In this document: positions 17,788 through 25,859 of the stretch, one piece after another
Layout of the letters: each line of letters begins with the position of its first letter
How positions within the stretch are numbered: position 1 is the stretch's first letter
NCBI RefSeq assembly: GCF_000015565.1
Contig: NC_008786.1
Location: forward strand, 5,134,501-5,198,500
DNA: 64,000 nucleotides
Source: Verminephrobacter eiseniae EF01-2
Lineage (GTDB): Bacteria; Pseudomonadota; Gammaproteobacteria; Burkholderiales; Burkholderiaceae_C
Reading direction: 5' to 3'
The notes under the pieces: model-generated
The model's database searches: none
What the model was told of the DNA's origin: nothing
The model's input: the letters and a program-made list of their open reading frames with translations, nothing else
Position numbers and translations under genes: made by a program

Positions 17788-18657
17788 CTAGCGACGCCGG
17801 CTCCGCCCAGGCCAAGGCAGTTGCCCAGTAAGCTCAGCCAAGCCACCATCGTCCTCGACGCGTACACCGAAGCGGTTCACTTCGACCTCGGGTAAATCTT
17901 CGTTGTCGAACCACAGCAGCGAGGTCGTGGTGTCAGTGCCTGCGTAGTGCCTGGAAAGTTCCCACAGGTCGAGGCCCTTTTCCCAGTTGTCGAACCAGAT
18001 GTCTTGTGCAACCTCATCCGTGTCCGCAGCACTGCTGCCTGAAGAACGGAGACGGTGAGCCACGGAGCCGACGGGGATGGCAGATCTGGGAGATATCCAA
18101 GCGCCCGCCTGTCGCAAGCTGGTGGAGCGTGCCGCATAGCGTACTGCACCGCGCTCCATGGTGACGAAGGCGCAAGGGATGTCGCTGAGGGAGGCGAATC
18201 GCGACGCTGCGGCGGGAAATGATGTGCTGAAAAGGGCCGCCATGCGCTGGATTAGCTCCAGCGAAGGTTCTTCCTTTGGCACAAGCGACAGCCATTGCTG
18301 ATATGGCATCAGCAATTCAGCGGCGAAGGTGTCGCACGCGATTTCGTTCGGATGCCGCTTCGCATAGGACCAGGACGGCACCTCTTCGTGGCTCGATTCC
18401 AGCGCAAGGACGATATGCGCAATTTCGTGGCAGACCGTGAAGCGTTGGCGTTCTTCTGTCTCCAGCGAATTCACCGTGATCACGTGCTTGCCATTCGGCT
18501 TGGTGATCGTGTAGCCGGACTCCCCCTCACCAAGTTCATCCTTTTTGACCTTGGCGTTGGCCGCGACCACATAGGGCGTCAGGTCTTCTCGGATGCCGGA
18601 CACATCAACCTTCGCAACAAAGGCCCGCGCTTTCTGTCTAACATCCGCTTCATCCAT
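17788..18657 (-). CDS. ImmA/IrrE-family metallopeptidase, CapP-like
   Basis: A 289-residue protein with the zinc motif CHEIAH (His77, Glu78, His81) and NEIACDTFAAELLMP, whose Glu105 is the third ligand; both are standard for ImmA/IrrE peptidases. C-terminal residues 150-280 form a separate domain of unknown class. It begins 2 bp after the CapH-like gene and is followed 52 bp later by the CD-NTase. HTH plus ImmA/IrrE pairs upstream of CBASS are known as CapH-CapP: the peptidase, triggered by single-stranded DNA, cleaves the repressor. Assigning that role here is inference from order and motifs; phage-type ImmA proteins look similar. Confidence 0.85.
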   Translation of the reverse strand: MDEADVRQKARAFVAKVDVSGIREDLTPYVVAANAKVKKDELGEGESGYTITKPNGKHVITVNSLETEERQRFTVCHEIAHIVLALESSHEEVPSWSYAKRHPNEIACDTFAAELLMPYQQWLSLVPKEEPSLELIQRMAALFSTSFPAAASRFASLSDIPCAFVTMERGAVRYAARSTSLRQAGAWISPRSAIPVGSVAHRLRSSGSSAADTDEVAQDIWFDNWEKGLDLWELSRHYAGTDTTTSLLWFDNEDLPEVEVNRFGVRVEDDGGLAELTGQLPWPGRSRRR

Positions 18658-18659
18658 GT

Positions 18660-19046
18660 TCAGTCGTCCTCGTCCTCGAATGCTCGCTGTATACGGGCGA
18701 TCAGTGTCGCGGGATCGGGCCTTGTATTTCCACGATGTCTCACACCTGCTGCAGCCGAAAAGATGTCGATGCTGATGGAAGGATCGTTCAGCACGAATTC
18801 AACAAGGCGGGGATCGGCCTCCGCATGGTCGACAAGCCACATCACCAGCGCAGCATCTCTTTCACTTGGTTTGAGAACCTTCAGCAGTTTCTCGACTAAA
18901 TCGGATGAGGGGTTTGTCTTCTCGCCGGACTCCAGCCGGTGGACATAGGCATGGTCCACAGAAGACAGTTGACCGATTTCGCGCAGTGAGAGGGTTCTGC
19001 GCTCGCGTAGCGTCTTGAGGGCGACGCCTAGGCCTGTTTGTGACAT
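18660..19046 (-). CDS. HTH (XRE-family) repressor, CapH-like
   Basis: 128 residues. Residues 5-60 are a lambda-repressor-type helix-turn-helix (LGVALKTLRERRTLSLREIGQLSSVDHAYVHRLESGEK). A helical C-terminal tail could dimerise the protein or hold the peptidase cleavage site. It starts the leftward operon and faces the rightward CBASS operon across 276 bp, so it can regulate both. The inverted repeat GTTGTC-N6-GACAAC, 113 bp upstream of its start, is the best operator candidate. Confidence 0.83.
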   Translation of the reverse strand: MSQTGLGVALKTLRERRTLSLREIGQLSSVDHAYVHRLESGEKTNPSSDLVEKLLKVLKPSERDAALVMWLVDHAEADPRLVEFVLNDPSISIDIFSAAAGVRHRGNTRPDPATLIARIQRAFEDEDD

Positions 19047-19158
19047 CCGTTCCGTTCCTTGTGGCTGCGGCGGGCACCGCTGTGCGTCCGGTCCGCAGCA
19101 GTTGCGTTCTGCGGCACCAAGCCCACCATTTGCAGCCTGGCATCAAGTCTGATACATT

Positions 19159-19176
19159 GTTGTCCAGCCAGACAAC
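19159..19176. promoter_or_regulatory. Inverted repeat GTTGTC-N6-GACAAC, candidate CapH operator
   Basis: Two perfect 6-bp arms, with centres 12 bp apart, placed in the middle of the divergent promoter region. The spacing is suited to a dimeric XRE-type repressor. The half-site GTTGTC recurs at 19225. It overlaps the best leftward -35 candidate (TTGTCT on the minus strand). Confidence 0.5.
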
Positions 19177-19273
19177 AGAAGTGAGTTCTACGACTGCAGC
19201 AAGTTGATTTGGCTTGACTCGCCCGTTGTCTGCAAGAGCAACGCATTTTGCTTCAACAGGTGGTCATTGGCAA

Positions 19274-19291
19274 CCCGGCCGTCTGGCCGGG
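19274..19291 (+). other. GC hairpin in the leader of the rightward CBASS operon
   Basis: CCCGGCC and GGCCGGG pair over 7 bp around loop GTCT, 32 bp before the DUF2188 start codon. No T-run follows. It may shape the mRNA leader or protect it; no function is demonstrated. Confidence 0.4.
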
Positions 19292-19322
19292 GTCTCGATG
19301 GTTCAACTTTAGGAAATTCGCC

Positions 19323-19547
19323 ATGACAGGCAAAAATCAGCATGTAGTTCCTCACCAGGACGGTTGGGCCGTCAAGGGTGCCGGCAATCAGCGGGCAACC
19401 TCCGTGCACGACACGCAGCAGCAGGCCATTGACGCGGGGCGGGACATCGCGCGTAACCAGCAGTCCGAACTGGTCATCCACCGCCCGGATGGCCGCATCC
19501 GTGACAAGGACAGCCACGGCAACGACTCCTTCCCGCCGAAAGGCTGA
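19323..19547 (+). CDS. DUF2188-like small protein
   Basis: A 74-residue protein of the form QHVVPHQDGWAVKGAGNQRATSVHDTQQQAIDAGRDIARNQQSELVIHRPDGRIRDKDSHGND. The 'HVVP...GW.V', 'T...A...G...A' and 'H..DG.I...' pattern is that of DUF2188 proteins, a short beta-beta-alpha-beta fold of unknown role. The stop is 5 bp before the capV start, so it is the first gene of the type II CBASS operon. It could be an accessory or regulatory component; this is a guess from position. ATG 19323 has AGGA upstream. Confidence 0.8.
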   Translation: MTGKNQHVVPHQDGWAVKGAGNQRATSVHDTQQQAIDAGRDIARNQQSELVIHRPDGRIRDKDSHGNDSFPPKG

Positions 19548-19552
19548 GTGCC

Positions 19553-20554
19553 ATGACGGGCGTGCCCACCTACCATGTGCTCGCCCTGTCTGGGGGCGGC
19601 TATCGCGGCCTGTACACAGCGACGGTTCTGGCCAAGATCGAAGCCGTGCTGGGCCGCCCCATCGCTTCGCACTTCGACCTGATCTGCGGCACTTCCGCAG
19701 GTGGGATGCTGGCCTTGGGGCTGGCCGCGGAAATCCCGGCCATTGAACTCAAGGCTTTGTTTGAAAAGCAAGGCTCCCGCATCTTTGGTTGCCGCAGTCT
19801 TGCGAGGCGCCTTCTGGGTTTCTGGTTGACTGCCAAGCACGACTCGGTAGGGTTGCGGGGTGTGCTGACCGAACGCTTCCAAGACACCACGATCGGCAAC
19901 TTGAAGCACCGCGTTCTCGTGCCGACCGTCAACTACTCGACGGGGCGTGGACAGTTCTTCAAGACGCCCCACCATCCTTCCTTCGAGTTGGATCACCGCC
20001 TGAAGATCGTCGATGTGGCGTTGGCTACCGCCGCCGCGCCTGTGTACTTTCCGCTGGCGCGCAACGACCGCGGCGTCTTCGCTGATGGCGGATTGGTCGG
20101 CAATGCGCCCGGACTGTTCGGGCTGCACGAAGTCAATACGTTCCTCGCGCCGAAACAGAATGCACTGGTCCGGGTGCTGTCCATCGGCACGATGACGATC
20201 GGTGCAACAGTCCGCGGCGGCGCCAGCCTCGACCGCGGATTCGGCAAGTGGCGCGGGGGGCTGTTCGATCTGGTGATCTCCGCCCAGGAGTCGTCGGTGG
20301 ACTACATGCTGCGCCAGTCGTTGGGTAGCAACTACTTCCAGATCGACGACAAGGCCACGCCCGATCAAAGCAAGGACGTGAAGGCGCTGGACCGGGTTTC
20401 CATCGGCGCCACGAATACGCTGAAGGACCGCGGCAATCATGCTGCGCAGCGCGCGCTTGGCGACCCGCTTTTCCAACCGTTTCGAGCGCACAAGGCCGGC
20501 GCACCCACCTTCTATCACGGCCCTAACAAGAATGTGTCGGAGGCCACATGCTGA
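19553..20554 (+). CDS. capV: CapV-like patatin phospholipase (CBASS effector)
   Basis: A 333-residue patatin-fold lipase. The oxyanion-hole loop is GGGYRG (residues 14-19), the nucleophile is Ser48 in GTSAG, and the catalytic Asp is Asp178 in DGG, giving a complete Ser-Asp dyad. In CBASS, CapV is switched on by 3'3'-cGAMP and degrades the inner membrane of infected cells. Its gene overlaps the DncV-like synthase by 7 bp, the same order (capV-dncV-cap2) as in Vibrio cholerae. No signal peptide is present, so it is cytoplasmic before activation. All key residues are present, so the effector looks functional. Confidence 0.92.
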   Translation: MTGVPTYHVLALSGGGYRGLYTATVLAKIEAVLGRPIASHFDLICGTSAGGMLALGLAAEIPAIELKALFEKQGSRIFGCRSLARRLLGFWLTAKHDSVGLRGVLTERFQDTTIGNLKHRVLVPTVNYSTGRGQFFKTPHHPSFELDHRLKIVDVALATAAAPVYFPLARNDRGVFADGGLVGNAPGLFGLHEVNTFLAPKQNALVRVLSIGTMTIGATVRGGASLDRGFGKWRGGLFDLVISAQESSVDYMLRQSLGSNYFQIDDKATPDQSKDVKALDRVSIGATNTLKDRGNHAAQRALGDPLFQPFRAHKAGAPTFYHGPNKNVSEATC

Positions 20555-21690
20555 ACCTGAGCCCGCTTTTCTTTACCACCGTCGATGACGAATCCTGCAT
20601 GCATGACGAGCTGGATCTGTCGCCCGGGCAACGAGCCTGGATCGCCAGCGCCCGAAATGATGTCAGGAACTGCCTTCGCACCGGAATTCCGCGCGTGCTG
20701 CGCGAACGTGGGTACACGGAAGACGTGCCGCAGCCGCGCTTCTTCACGCAAGGATCGTGGGCGTACAAGACCTTGAATGGCCCGGCACAACGGCCCCAGC
20801 AGGCGGATGTCGATGATGGTTGCTATCTGCCGTTGAGTTTTGTCTCGCAGACGAAGCGTCCCAGCCGCGCAACAACGGTGTTCTTTGCCGCTGCAGAAGA
20901 AGCGTTGAAGCCGCTGGTCGAGGAAAAGCGCTGGAAGCTCGTCACCGACAAGCCGACCTGCATCCGGATCGTCATTACAGCGTATGCCCACATCGACATT
21001 CCGCTGTACGCCATTCCCGACGAAGAATTCGTCACGCTCGCGAAAGCCTCGATGGAGCGATACGGCTATGACTCGCTGACGGAGGCGGTGAATATGGCAG
21101 AGCGGGATGCCTGGACGGCATTGCCCGCTGACAAAGTTCTGCTGGCGCATCGTGAATGCAACTGGATGTCTTCGGACCCCAGGCCCGTGAAGGAATGGTT
21201 TCTGGGCGAGGTGGAAGCCAAGGGCGAACAGTTCCGCCGCGTGATTCGCTACTTGAAGGCGTTCCGTGATTGGCGGTGGTCCAGCGGCGGGCCGGCTTCG
21301 ATTCTGTTAATGGCCGCTGCGGCTCCGCTGTTCGAGAAGCGGGATCGGCGCGACGACCTGGCATTGTTGGCTGTTGTCGCGGCATTGCCGGCCCGGCTGC
21401 GTGCGGGGGTGAACAACCCAGTGGATGAGTCGGAGTCACTCACTGTACGCCTTGGCAAAGAGGGCGTCGAAGAGGCTGCGAAAGCGTTCGAAGCATTGGA
21501 AAAGGTGCTGCGCGGTGCCACCGACGCCGGCAGTCCTTCACAGGCCTGCATCTGGATGCAAGGCGAGTTCGGTCCACGTTTTCCGAACGAGCCGGACCGG
21601 GTCAAGGTGGTATCCGTTGCCGCCACCATTGCCGCAGCGCCGGCCACAGATGGTCCGAGTGAATTGGTCGGGCGAACGAAAGCCGGATGA
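20548..21690 (+). CDS. dncV: DncV-like cyclic dinucleotide synthase (CD-NTase)
   Basis: A 380-residue CD-NTase close in pattern to V. cholerae Dnc[17 protein letters not shown] (Gly69-Ser70), [11 protein letters not shown] (Asp87, Asp89), [14 protein letters not shown] (Asp150), a SDP....WF segment, and [27 protein letters not shown]. The metal-binding triad is complete, so 3'3'-cGAMP is the likely product, by family. The chain ends in ...GRTKAG: a C-terminal Gly is what Cap2 conjugates in type II CBASS. It overlaps cap2 by ATGA. It is clearly different from the second CD-NTase at 16329-17735. Confidence 0.92.
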   Translation: MLNLSPLFFTTVDDESCMHDELDLSPGQRAWIASARNDVRNCLRTGIPRVLRERGYTEDVPQPRFFTQGSWAYKTLNGPAQRPQQADVDDGCYLPLSFVSQTKRPSRATTVFFAAAEEALKPLVEEKRWKLVTDKPTCIRIVITAYAHIDIPLYAIPDEEFVTLAKASMERYGYDSLTEAVNMAERDAWTALPADKVLLAHRECNWMSSDPRPVKEWFLGEVEAKGEQFRRVIRYLKAFRDWRWSSGGPASILLMAAAAPLFEKRDRRDDLALLAVVAALPARLRAGVNNPVDESESLTVRLGKEGVEEAAKAFEALEKVLRGATDAGSPSQACIWMQGEFGPRFPNEPDRVKVVSVAATIAAAPATDGPSELVGRTKAG

Positions 21691-23315
21691 GCAGCGTCGC
21701 CGCAGTCGCGGACGTGATCGAAGCCTTCAAGCAGCAAGGCTTCGAGTTTGTCGGTAAGACGGACGACGGTTGGTTCAAGCTGCGGGGGCCGCTGACCCCG
21801 CTCGGAGCAGACAAGGGGTGTCTGTGTGAGGTTCAGCTCGACCCCACCTTCTTCGACCTGCCTCGCATTCGGCTGCTTGAAATACCACCTGCACTGCCCA
21901 ACGCAGTTCCTCACCTTGGCGCGGATGGCGGCCTTTGCTATCTGGCCAAGGGAACCGTCGTGATGGACATCTACGACCCTGTAGGGCAGTCCTTGGCATG
22001 CCTGCAACGTGCGGCCGCGGTGCTCGGGCAGATATTGAAAGGCGAGATAGTCGAGGATCTTGCCGAAGAATTCTTTGCCTACTGGAACGGCTGGCTTTGC
22101 TTCGTGGACATGCAAGGCGAAGATCTGGGGTGGCAGAACTGTATCGTTGCGCAAGCCAATGGGAATCCGCTCTGGTTCATAACCGACAACGAAGATCGAA
22201 CAACAAGAAAGCTGCATTCACTCGGCTACCAGGTCACCGATAAAACGGTGCTGACTTACCGGGTCAAGACCACCGCACAACCCCGACCACTGACCAGCCA
22301 CTGGCCACCGGAGACAGTGGCGGATATCTTGGCTTGGCAAAGCACCCTGGACTCTCGGTGTCGGCGCAAGATTCACGAACGAGTCAAGGAAGGGCAAAGC
22401 AAAAAAGCAAATGGCGTCCTGATCATCATCGAATCGCCACTGATGACCTACGGCTTTGCCGTGCTCTTTGACCACCAAGTGAGTCAAAAGACCAAGCTCG
22501 CTGATCGCAGGGATTCGAGTTTTGGGCTGAAGGTGATGCCCGTCTCGGTGATCCGAATTGATGACCGGTATCTGGCCCAGCGCAACATCCCCAAGTCGAG
22601 AACGCTGGCAGGGAAGCGAATCGCACTTGTGGGTTGCGGCACGATCGGCGGATACCTCTCGGACATGCTGGTCAAGGCCGGGGCAGGCTCATGCGGGGGG
22701 AAACTCACACTGGTGGATTTTGATGGCCTCCTTCCGCAAAACATTGGACGGCATCGCCTCGGCTTCCCGGACCTGTTGTCGAACAAGGCCGAGGCGATGG
22801 TGAAGGAACTCAAGCGCTTGTCGCCAGGCGCCGAGGTTCATGCGCTCCCCGTGGATGTCAGGCAGGCCCAACTGGGAAAACTGGACCTACTCATCGATGC
22901 CACCGGCGAAGAATCCCTCGGACATTGGCTGTGCGGCCGCTTCATGGCACCCACGCCCATGCTTTCTGTCTGGATCGAAGGGCCGGGAACGGCTGTGCGT
23001 GCGCTCCTGAGAACGAACGCATCGGGTGCGTGCTACCGATGCCTATGGCACAGCTACAGAAGAGGCGAACTTCGCTCGACCCTTGATGCTCTGCCTAACA
23101 TCTTGGCAGGCCATGGGTGCGAGGGCTTGTATGTGCCATTTCCGGCTTCGGTGTCGGTGCAGGCTGCCAGCTTGGGTGCTGAGATGGCCCTTGATTGGAT
23201 CAACGGCGTCCACTCTCCTGCGTTGCGGACCCGGCTGATCGACCAGACCCATCAGCTGGCCACGCCTGACTGCGATCCTCTGCGAGATCGGGATTGCCCG
23301 TTATGCAATTCCTAG
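21687..23315 (+). CDS. cap2: Cap2-like E1-E2 ubiquitin-transferase-type enzyme
   Basis: A 542-residue protein. The N-terminal E2-like domain has its likely catalytic Cys84 in [14 protein letters not shown]. The E1/ThiF adenylation domain begins near 309 with [22 protein letters not shown] (ATP loop, residues 317-322) and [16 protein letters not shown]. Two CxxC pairs (449/452, 537/540) could hold zinc, and Cys478 is a possible E1 cysteine. In type II CBASS, Cap2 attaches the CD-NTase C-terminus to targets, which primes synthesis. The stop codon TAG is formed at the IS427-type insertion point and would also be read without it. The protein is slightly shorter than typical Cap2, and a few end residues may be lost. 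No Cap3 follows. Confidence 0.9.
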   Translation: MSSVAAVADVIEAFKQQGFEFVGKTDDGWFKLRGPLTPLGADKGCLCEVQLDPTFFDLPRIRLLEIPPALPNAVPHLGADGGLCYLAKGTVVMDIYDPVGQSLACLQRAAAVLGQILKGEIVEDLAEEFFAYWNGWLCFVDMQGEDLGWQNCIVAQANGNPLWFITDNEDRTTRKLHSLGYQVTDKTVLTYRVKTTAQPRPLTSHWPPETVADILAWQSTLDSRCRRKIHERVKEGQSKKANGVLIIIESPLMTYGFAVLFDHQVSQKTKLADRRDSSFGLKVMPVSVIRIDDRYLAQRNIPKSRTLAGKRIALVGCGTIGGYLSDMLVKAGAGSCGGKLTLVDFDGLLPQNIGRHRLGFPDLLSNKAEAMVKELKRLSPGAEVHALPVDVRQAQLGKLDLLIDATGEESLGHWLCGRFMAPTPMLSVWIEGPGTAVRALLRTNASGACYRCLWHSYRRGELRSTLDALPNILAGHGCEGLYVPFPASVSVQAASLGAEMALDWINGVHSPALRTRLIDQTHQLATPDCDPLRDRDCPLCNS

Positions 23316-24148
23316 GGCGTGTTAACAATCAATGGACTATGTCTATACTTGATCTTTGAATGAATAGGAGTCCAAGATGCAAGAAGTCAGAAAACTACTA
23401 TGTGATGAACAATGGGAGAAATTATCTCCGTTATTACCGGGTAAGCCGAGCGATCCTGGGGCGACCGCCCAGGACAATCGGCTATTTTTGGAAGCGGTGT
23501 TGTGGATCATGCGCACGGGTTCACCATGGCGAGACTTGCCTGCAGAATTGGGCAACTGGCACACGACATACACGCGGTTCAAACGCTGGGGCGAGTCGGG
23601 CGTATGGCAGCGGGTCTGCGAAATTGTCAGTGGCGACAGAGATTTGAAAATGCTGATGATCGATAGTACGGTGGTGCGTGCACATCAACACGCTGCTGGT
23701 GCCAAAAAAAAGAGGGGCCACAGGCAATAGGCCGTTCGCGTGGTGGATGGACGAGCAAGATTCACGTCGTTGTCGATGCGCTCGGTAGCCCAGTGCGTTG
23801 GCTGCTCACGGGTGGCGAGGTAGCCGATATTACACAAGCCAAGTCGCTGTTGGAAGGCTTGAAAGCCGATGCGGTACTGGCTGACAAGGGCTACGATGCC
23901 GATGCCCTGATTGACAGCATTCAGGTCGCTGGTGCGACGGCGGTCATTCCACCCAGGCGCAATCGTGTGGTACAGTGAAGTTATGATCGACATCTGTATA
24001 AGGAGCGCAATTTGGTCGAGCGTTTTTTTAATCGGATCAAGCAATTCCGAAGAATCGCAACTCGTTATGAAAAGCTGGCGCGTAACTACCTGTCGTTTCT
24101 CAATCTGGTTTGTACTTATATCTGGATTACTTGATTGTTAACACGCCC
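23315..24148 (+). mobile_element. IS5-family element, IS427 group (834 bp)
   Basis: Inverted repeats GGGCGTGTTAACAATCAA / TTGATTGTTAACACGCCC bound the element and TA is duplicated on both sides; the target was CTAG. Size and frameshift design fit the IS427 group. It inserted exactly at the cap2 stop codon, between cap2 and an IS21 end. Confidence 0.88.
23377..24134 (+). pseudogene. IS427-group transposase, with in-frame stop
   Basis: Frame one encodes QEVRKLLCDEQWEKLSPLLPG...WIMRTGSPWRDLPAELGNWHTTYTRFKRW and LMIDSTVVRAHQHAAGAKKK. At an A8 run (about 23705) a -1 shift, normal for this group, leads to GRSRGGWTSKIHVVVDALGSP. The second part then meets TGA at 23976-23978, just before SYDRHLYKERNLVERFFNRIKQFRRIATRYEK. 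That tail carries the last catalytic Glu (NLVERFFNRIK). The stop therefore removes the active site, and this copy should not move by itself. Confidence 0.85.
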
Positions 24149-24150
24149 TA

Positions 24151-24242
24151 GGCACTCGCGCTCGTTGCGCCCGTCCGCCATCACGCTGAAACGCTGTCCG
24201 CGATCAGCCTGAAATGGCTGTCCGGGATCGCTGAAATCCGCA
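24151..24242 (-). mobile_element. IS21-type terminal remnant (92 bp), second copy
   Basis: Near-identical to 426-517, with the same start (GGCACTCGCGCTCG) and end (GAAATCCGCA). It begins directly after the TA duplication of the IS427 element and truncates the 5' part of the Ig-domain pseudogene that follows. No transposase genes accompany it. Confidence 0.6.
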
Positions 24243-25526
24243 GCCTGGAACCTCAACTGGACCGCGATCCACGACCCGCTGCGCCTCTCGCGCACGATCA
24301 CGCGGGCCGCCCCCGAATCCACCGAGAAGGACTACCTCGGCCGCCAGCTCAAGACCCTGCTGCACGAGCTGGAGCACGTGTTCGGCGCCGGCTCCGGCGA
24401 GTACTACAACGCCATCGCCGTGACCGACACCACCGAGGTGGCGCCCAAGGCCGACCTCGAACTCGCCAAGCTCACCGACCGCTACTGGTGGCAGCGCCAG
24501 CAGTGGCGCCTCGACCCGCTGCTGGGGACCGTGTTCGAAGAGCGCTTCGACCCGCCGTCAACCGCGTCGCCACGCTGGAGATGATCCGTTTCACCGAAGG
24601 CACCAAGGCCAACATCAACACCGACTGGAGCGACTGGCCCAAGCTCGGCAGCTCGAAGTACATGGCCACGACCACCGCCACGCAGGTGCGCGTGACGGAT
24701 CGCGAGACCGGTGCGGTGTTGGCAGGCGCGCAGGTCTCGGTATGGCGCGACCCCGGTGCGCAGAAGCCGCTGGAGCCGCTCGCACAAGGCGTGGCCGATG
24801 CCAGCGGCCTCTTCGCGTTCGACTGGCGCTGCGGCTTCAACTGCTTGGCGGTCGGCAAGACCAACCTGCTCGTGAAGGCGCAGGCACCGGGCCGTGCGCC
24901 GGGCGCGACGTGGTTCACCATCTTCGATGCGTTCGAGCAGAAGGCGGTGCAGGGCCAGGCGGCCTTCACCATCGACCTGCCGCTGGGCATTCCCGATGCC
25001 TACAAGCCGACCGTTTCGCTGGCCGCGCCGGCCATGGCCACGGTGGGCCAGCCCACGCCCCTTGCACTGGTGGCGGTGGACAACGTGGGCGTCTTCGGCG
25101 TCAAGGTGCTCGGTGCCAACAGCCTGCCGATCTGCACCTTCACGGCGCCGCCGTACACCTGCATGTGGACGCCGACTGCGCCGGGCATGCAGACGATTCG
25201 CGTGATCGCGCTCGATATGGCCGGCAACTCGGCGGTCGCCTTCGCGAACGTGATCGTCAATCCGCCGACCGACACCGTGCCTGCCGTTGCGTTGGCAACG
25301 CCGGCTCACGGCTACGGCATCTGACAACGTCGGCGTCTCGGAGGTGAAGTTCATCATCGATGGCAAGGCCGTGTGCGCGCTGCGCGCCGCGCCTTATTCC
25401 TATTCGTGGACGCCTGCGAAGACCGGTGCCGCGAGCATCGAGGTGCTTGCGGCCGATGCAGCGGGTAACGTTGCCAGCGCTTCGGTCAACGTGCGTGTCG
25501 AGGGGATGCAGCCGGAAGACCTGTAG
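24243..25526 (+). pseudogene. Secreted-type protein with HExxH-like motif and Ig-like repeats, frameshifted
   Basis: Three successive frames join into one protein. The first (to about 24555) has LHELEHVFGAGSGEYYN, a zinc-peptidase-like HExxH. The second has NRVATLEMIRFTEGTKANINTDWSDW and an Ig-like repeat ending TCMWTPTAPGMQTIRVIALDMAGNSAVAFANVIV. The third (from about 25315) has a second repeat ending YSYSWTPAKTGAASIEVLAADAAGNVASASVNVRVEG. Frameshifts at about 24555 and 25315 and loss of the 5' end to the IS21 remnant make it a pseudogene. The two Ig-like repeats suggest an extracellular or cell-surface protein. The exact family was not recognised. Confidence 0.65.
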
Positions 25527-25541
25527 CCCACCAGTGCGGCC

Positions 25542-25660
25542 TCAGGCCAGGTTCGTGAAGCTCGCGTTGCCCAGCCCCGTGCCGATGGTCAGCACGCCCC
25601 AGTGCTTCACCTCGCGCATGAAGGGCAACTCGCTCAGCCCCTGCACCACGGCGTCGTGGG
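25542..25660 (-). pseudogene. C-terminal fragment, possibly ROK/glucokinase-like
   Basis: The minus strand reads HDAVVQGLSELPFMREVKHWGVLTIGTGLGNASFTNLA and stops. 'GVLTIGTGLGNA' with a preceding Asp-rich segment resembles the glycine-rich turn of sugar-kinase-like or ROK proteins. Only about 38 residues survive, cut by the MITE at 25662. Function cannot be stated. Confidence 0.35.
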
Positions 25661-25661
25661 C

Positions 25662-25825
25662 TAGTGTCGCGTCACCGATCATCTGTCGGTCTGCGCTGGC
25701 CATCGAAGTGCATCGCGGCGTTGCATCGCTTGCCAATACGCTCGGTATTGGCTGCGCGATGCGCCTTGCGCTGCGCTCCGATGGCTGCGCGCAGCCTACG
25801 ACATCTGACCGATGACGCGACACTA
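25662..25825 (-). mobile_element. MITE-like repeat, copy 2 (inverted)
   Basis: Reverse complement of the element at 8316 and 29658, with the same inverted repeats (one end GTGTCGCGTCACCGATCA, the other slightly diverged, TCATCGG) and flanking TA. It interrupts the fragment at 25542-25660 and lies 35 bp from the end of the lacI-like gene. Confidence 0.75.
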
Positions 25826-25859
25826 GAGCAGCCGTCGTAGGCCGCATATCCAGCGGTGC

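Larger units (their letters stand above)
19047..19322. promoter_or_regulatory. Shared divergent promoter region of the CBASS island
   Basis: 276 bp separate the CapH-like gene (leftward) and the DUF2188-capV-dncV-cap2 operon (rightward). It holds one perfect inverted repeat (19159-19176), a further GTTGTC at 19225-19230, a TTGACT at 19214 that could be a rightward -35 box (no good -10 box is seen), and a strong hairpin close to the rightward start. AGGA lies 9 bp before ATG 19323. A common operator would let one repressor hold both operons silent. Confidence 0.55.

Noticed and set aside
17736..17867. Longer N-terminus for the CD-NTase
   Set aside because: The frame extends 44 codons upstream into the CapP-like gene, but the extra part is not family-like, and ATG 17735 has a strong ribosome-binding site.
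18660..19046. Treating the HTH/ImmA-type pair as a prophage remnant
   Set aside because: ImmA/IrrE plus HTH pairs occur in prophages, but no phage gene is nearby, and the direct operon with a CD-NTase fits the CapH-CapP arrangement better. The prophage origin is not fully excluded.
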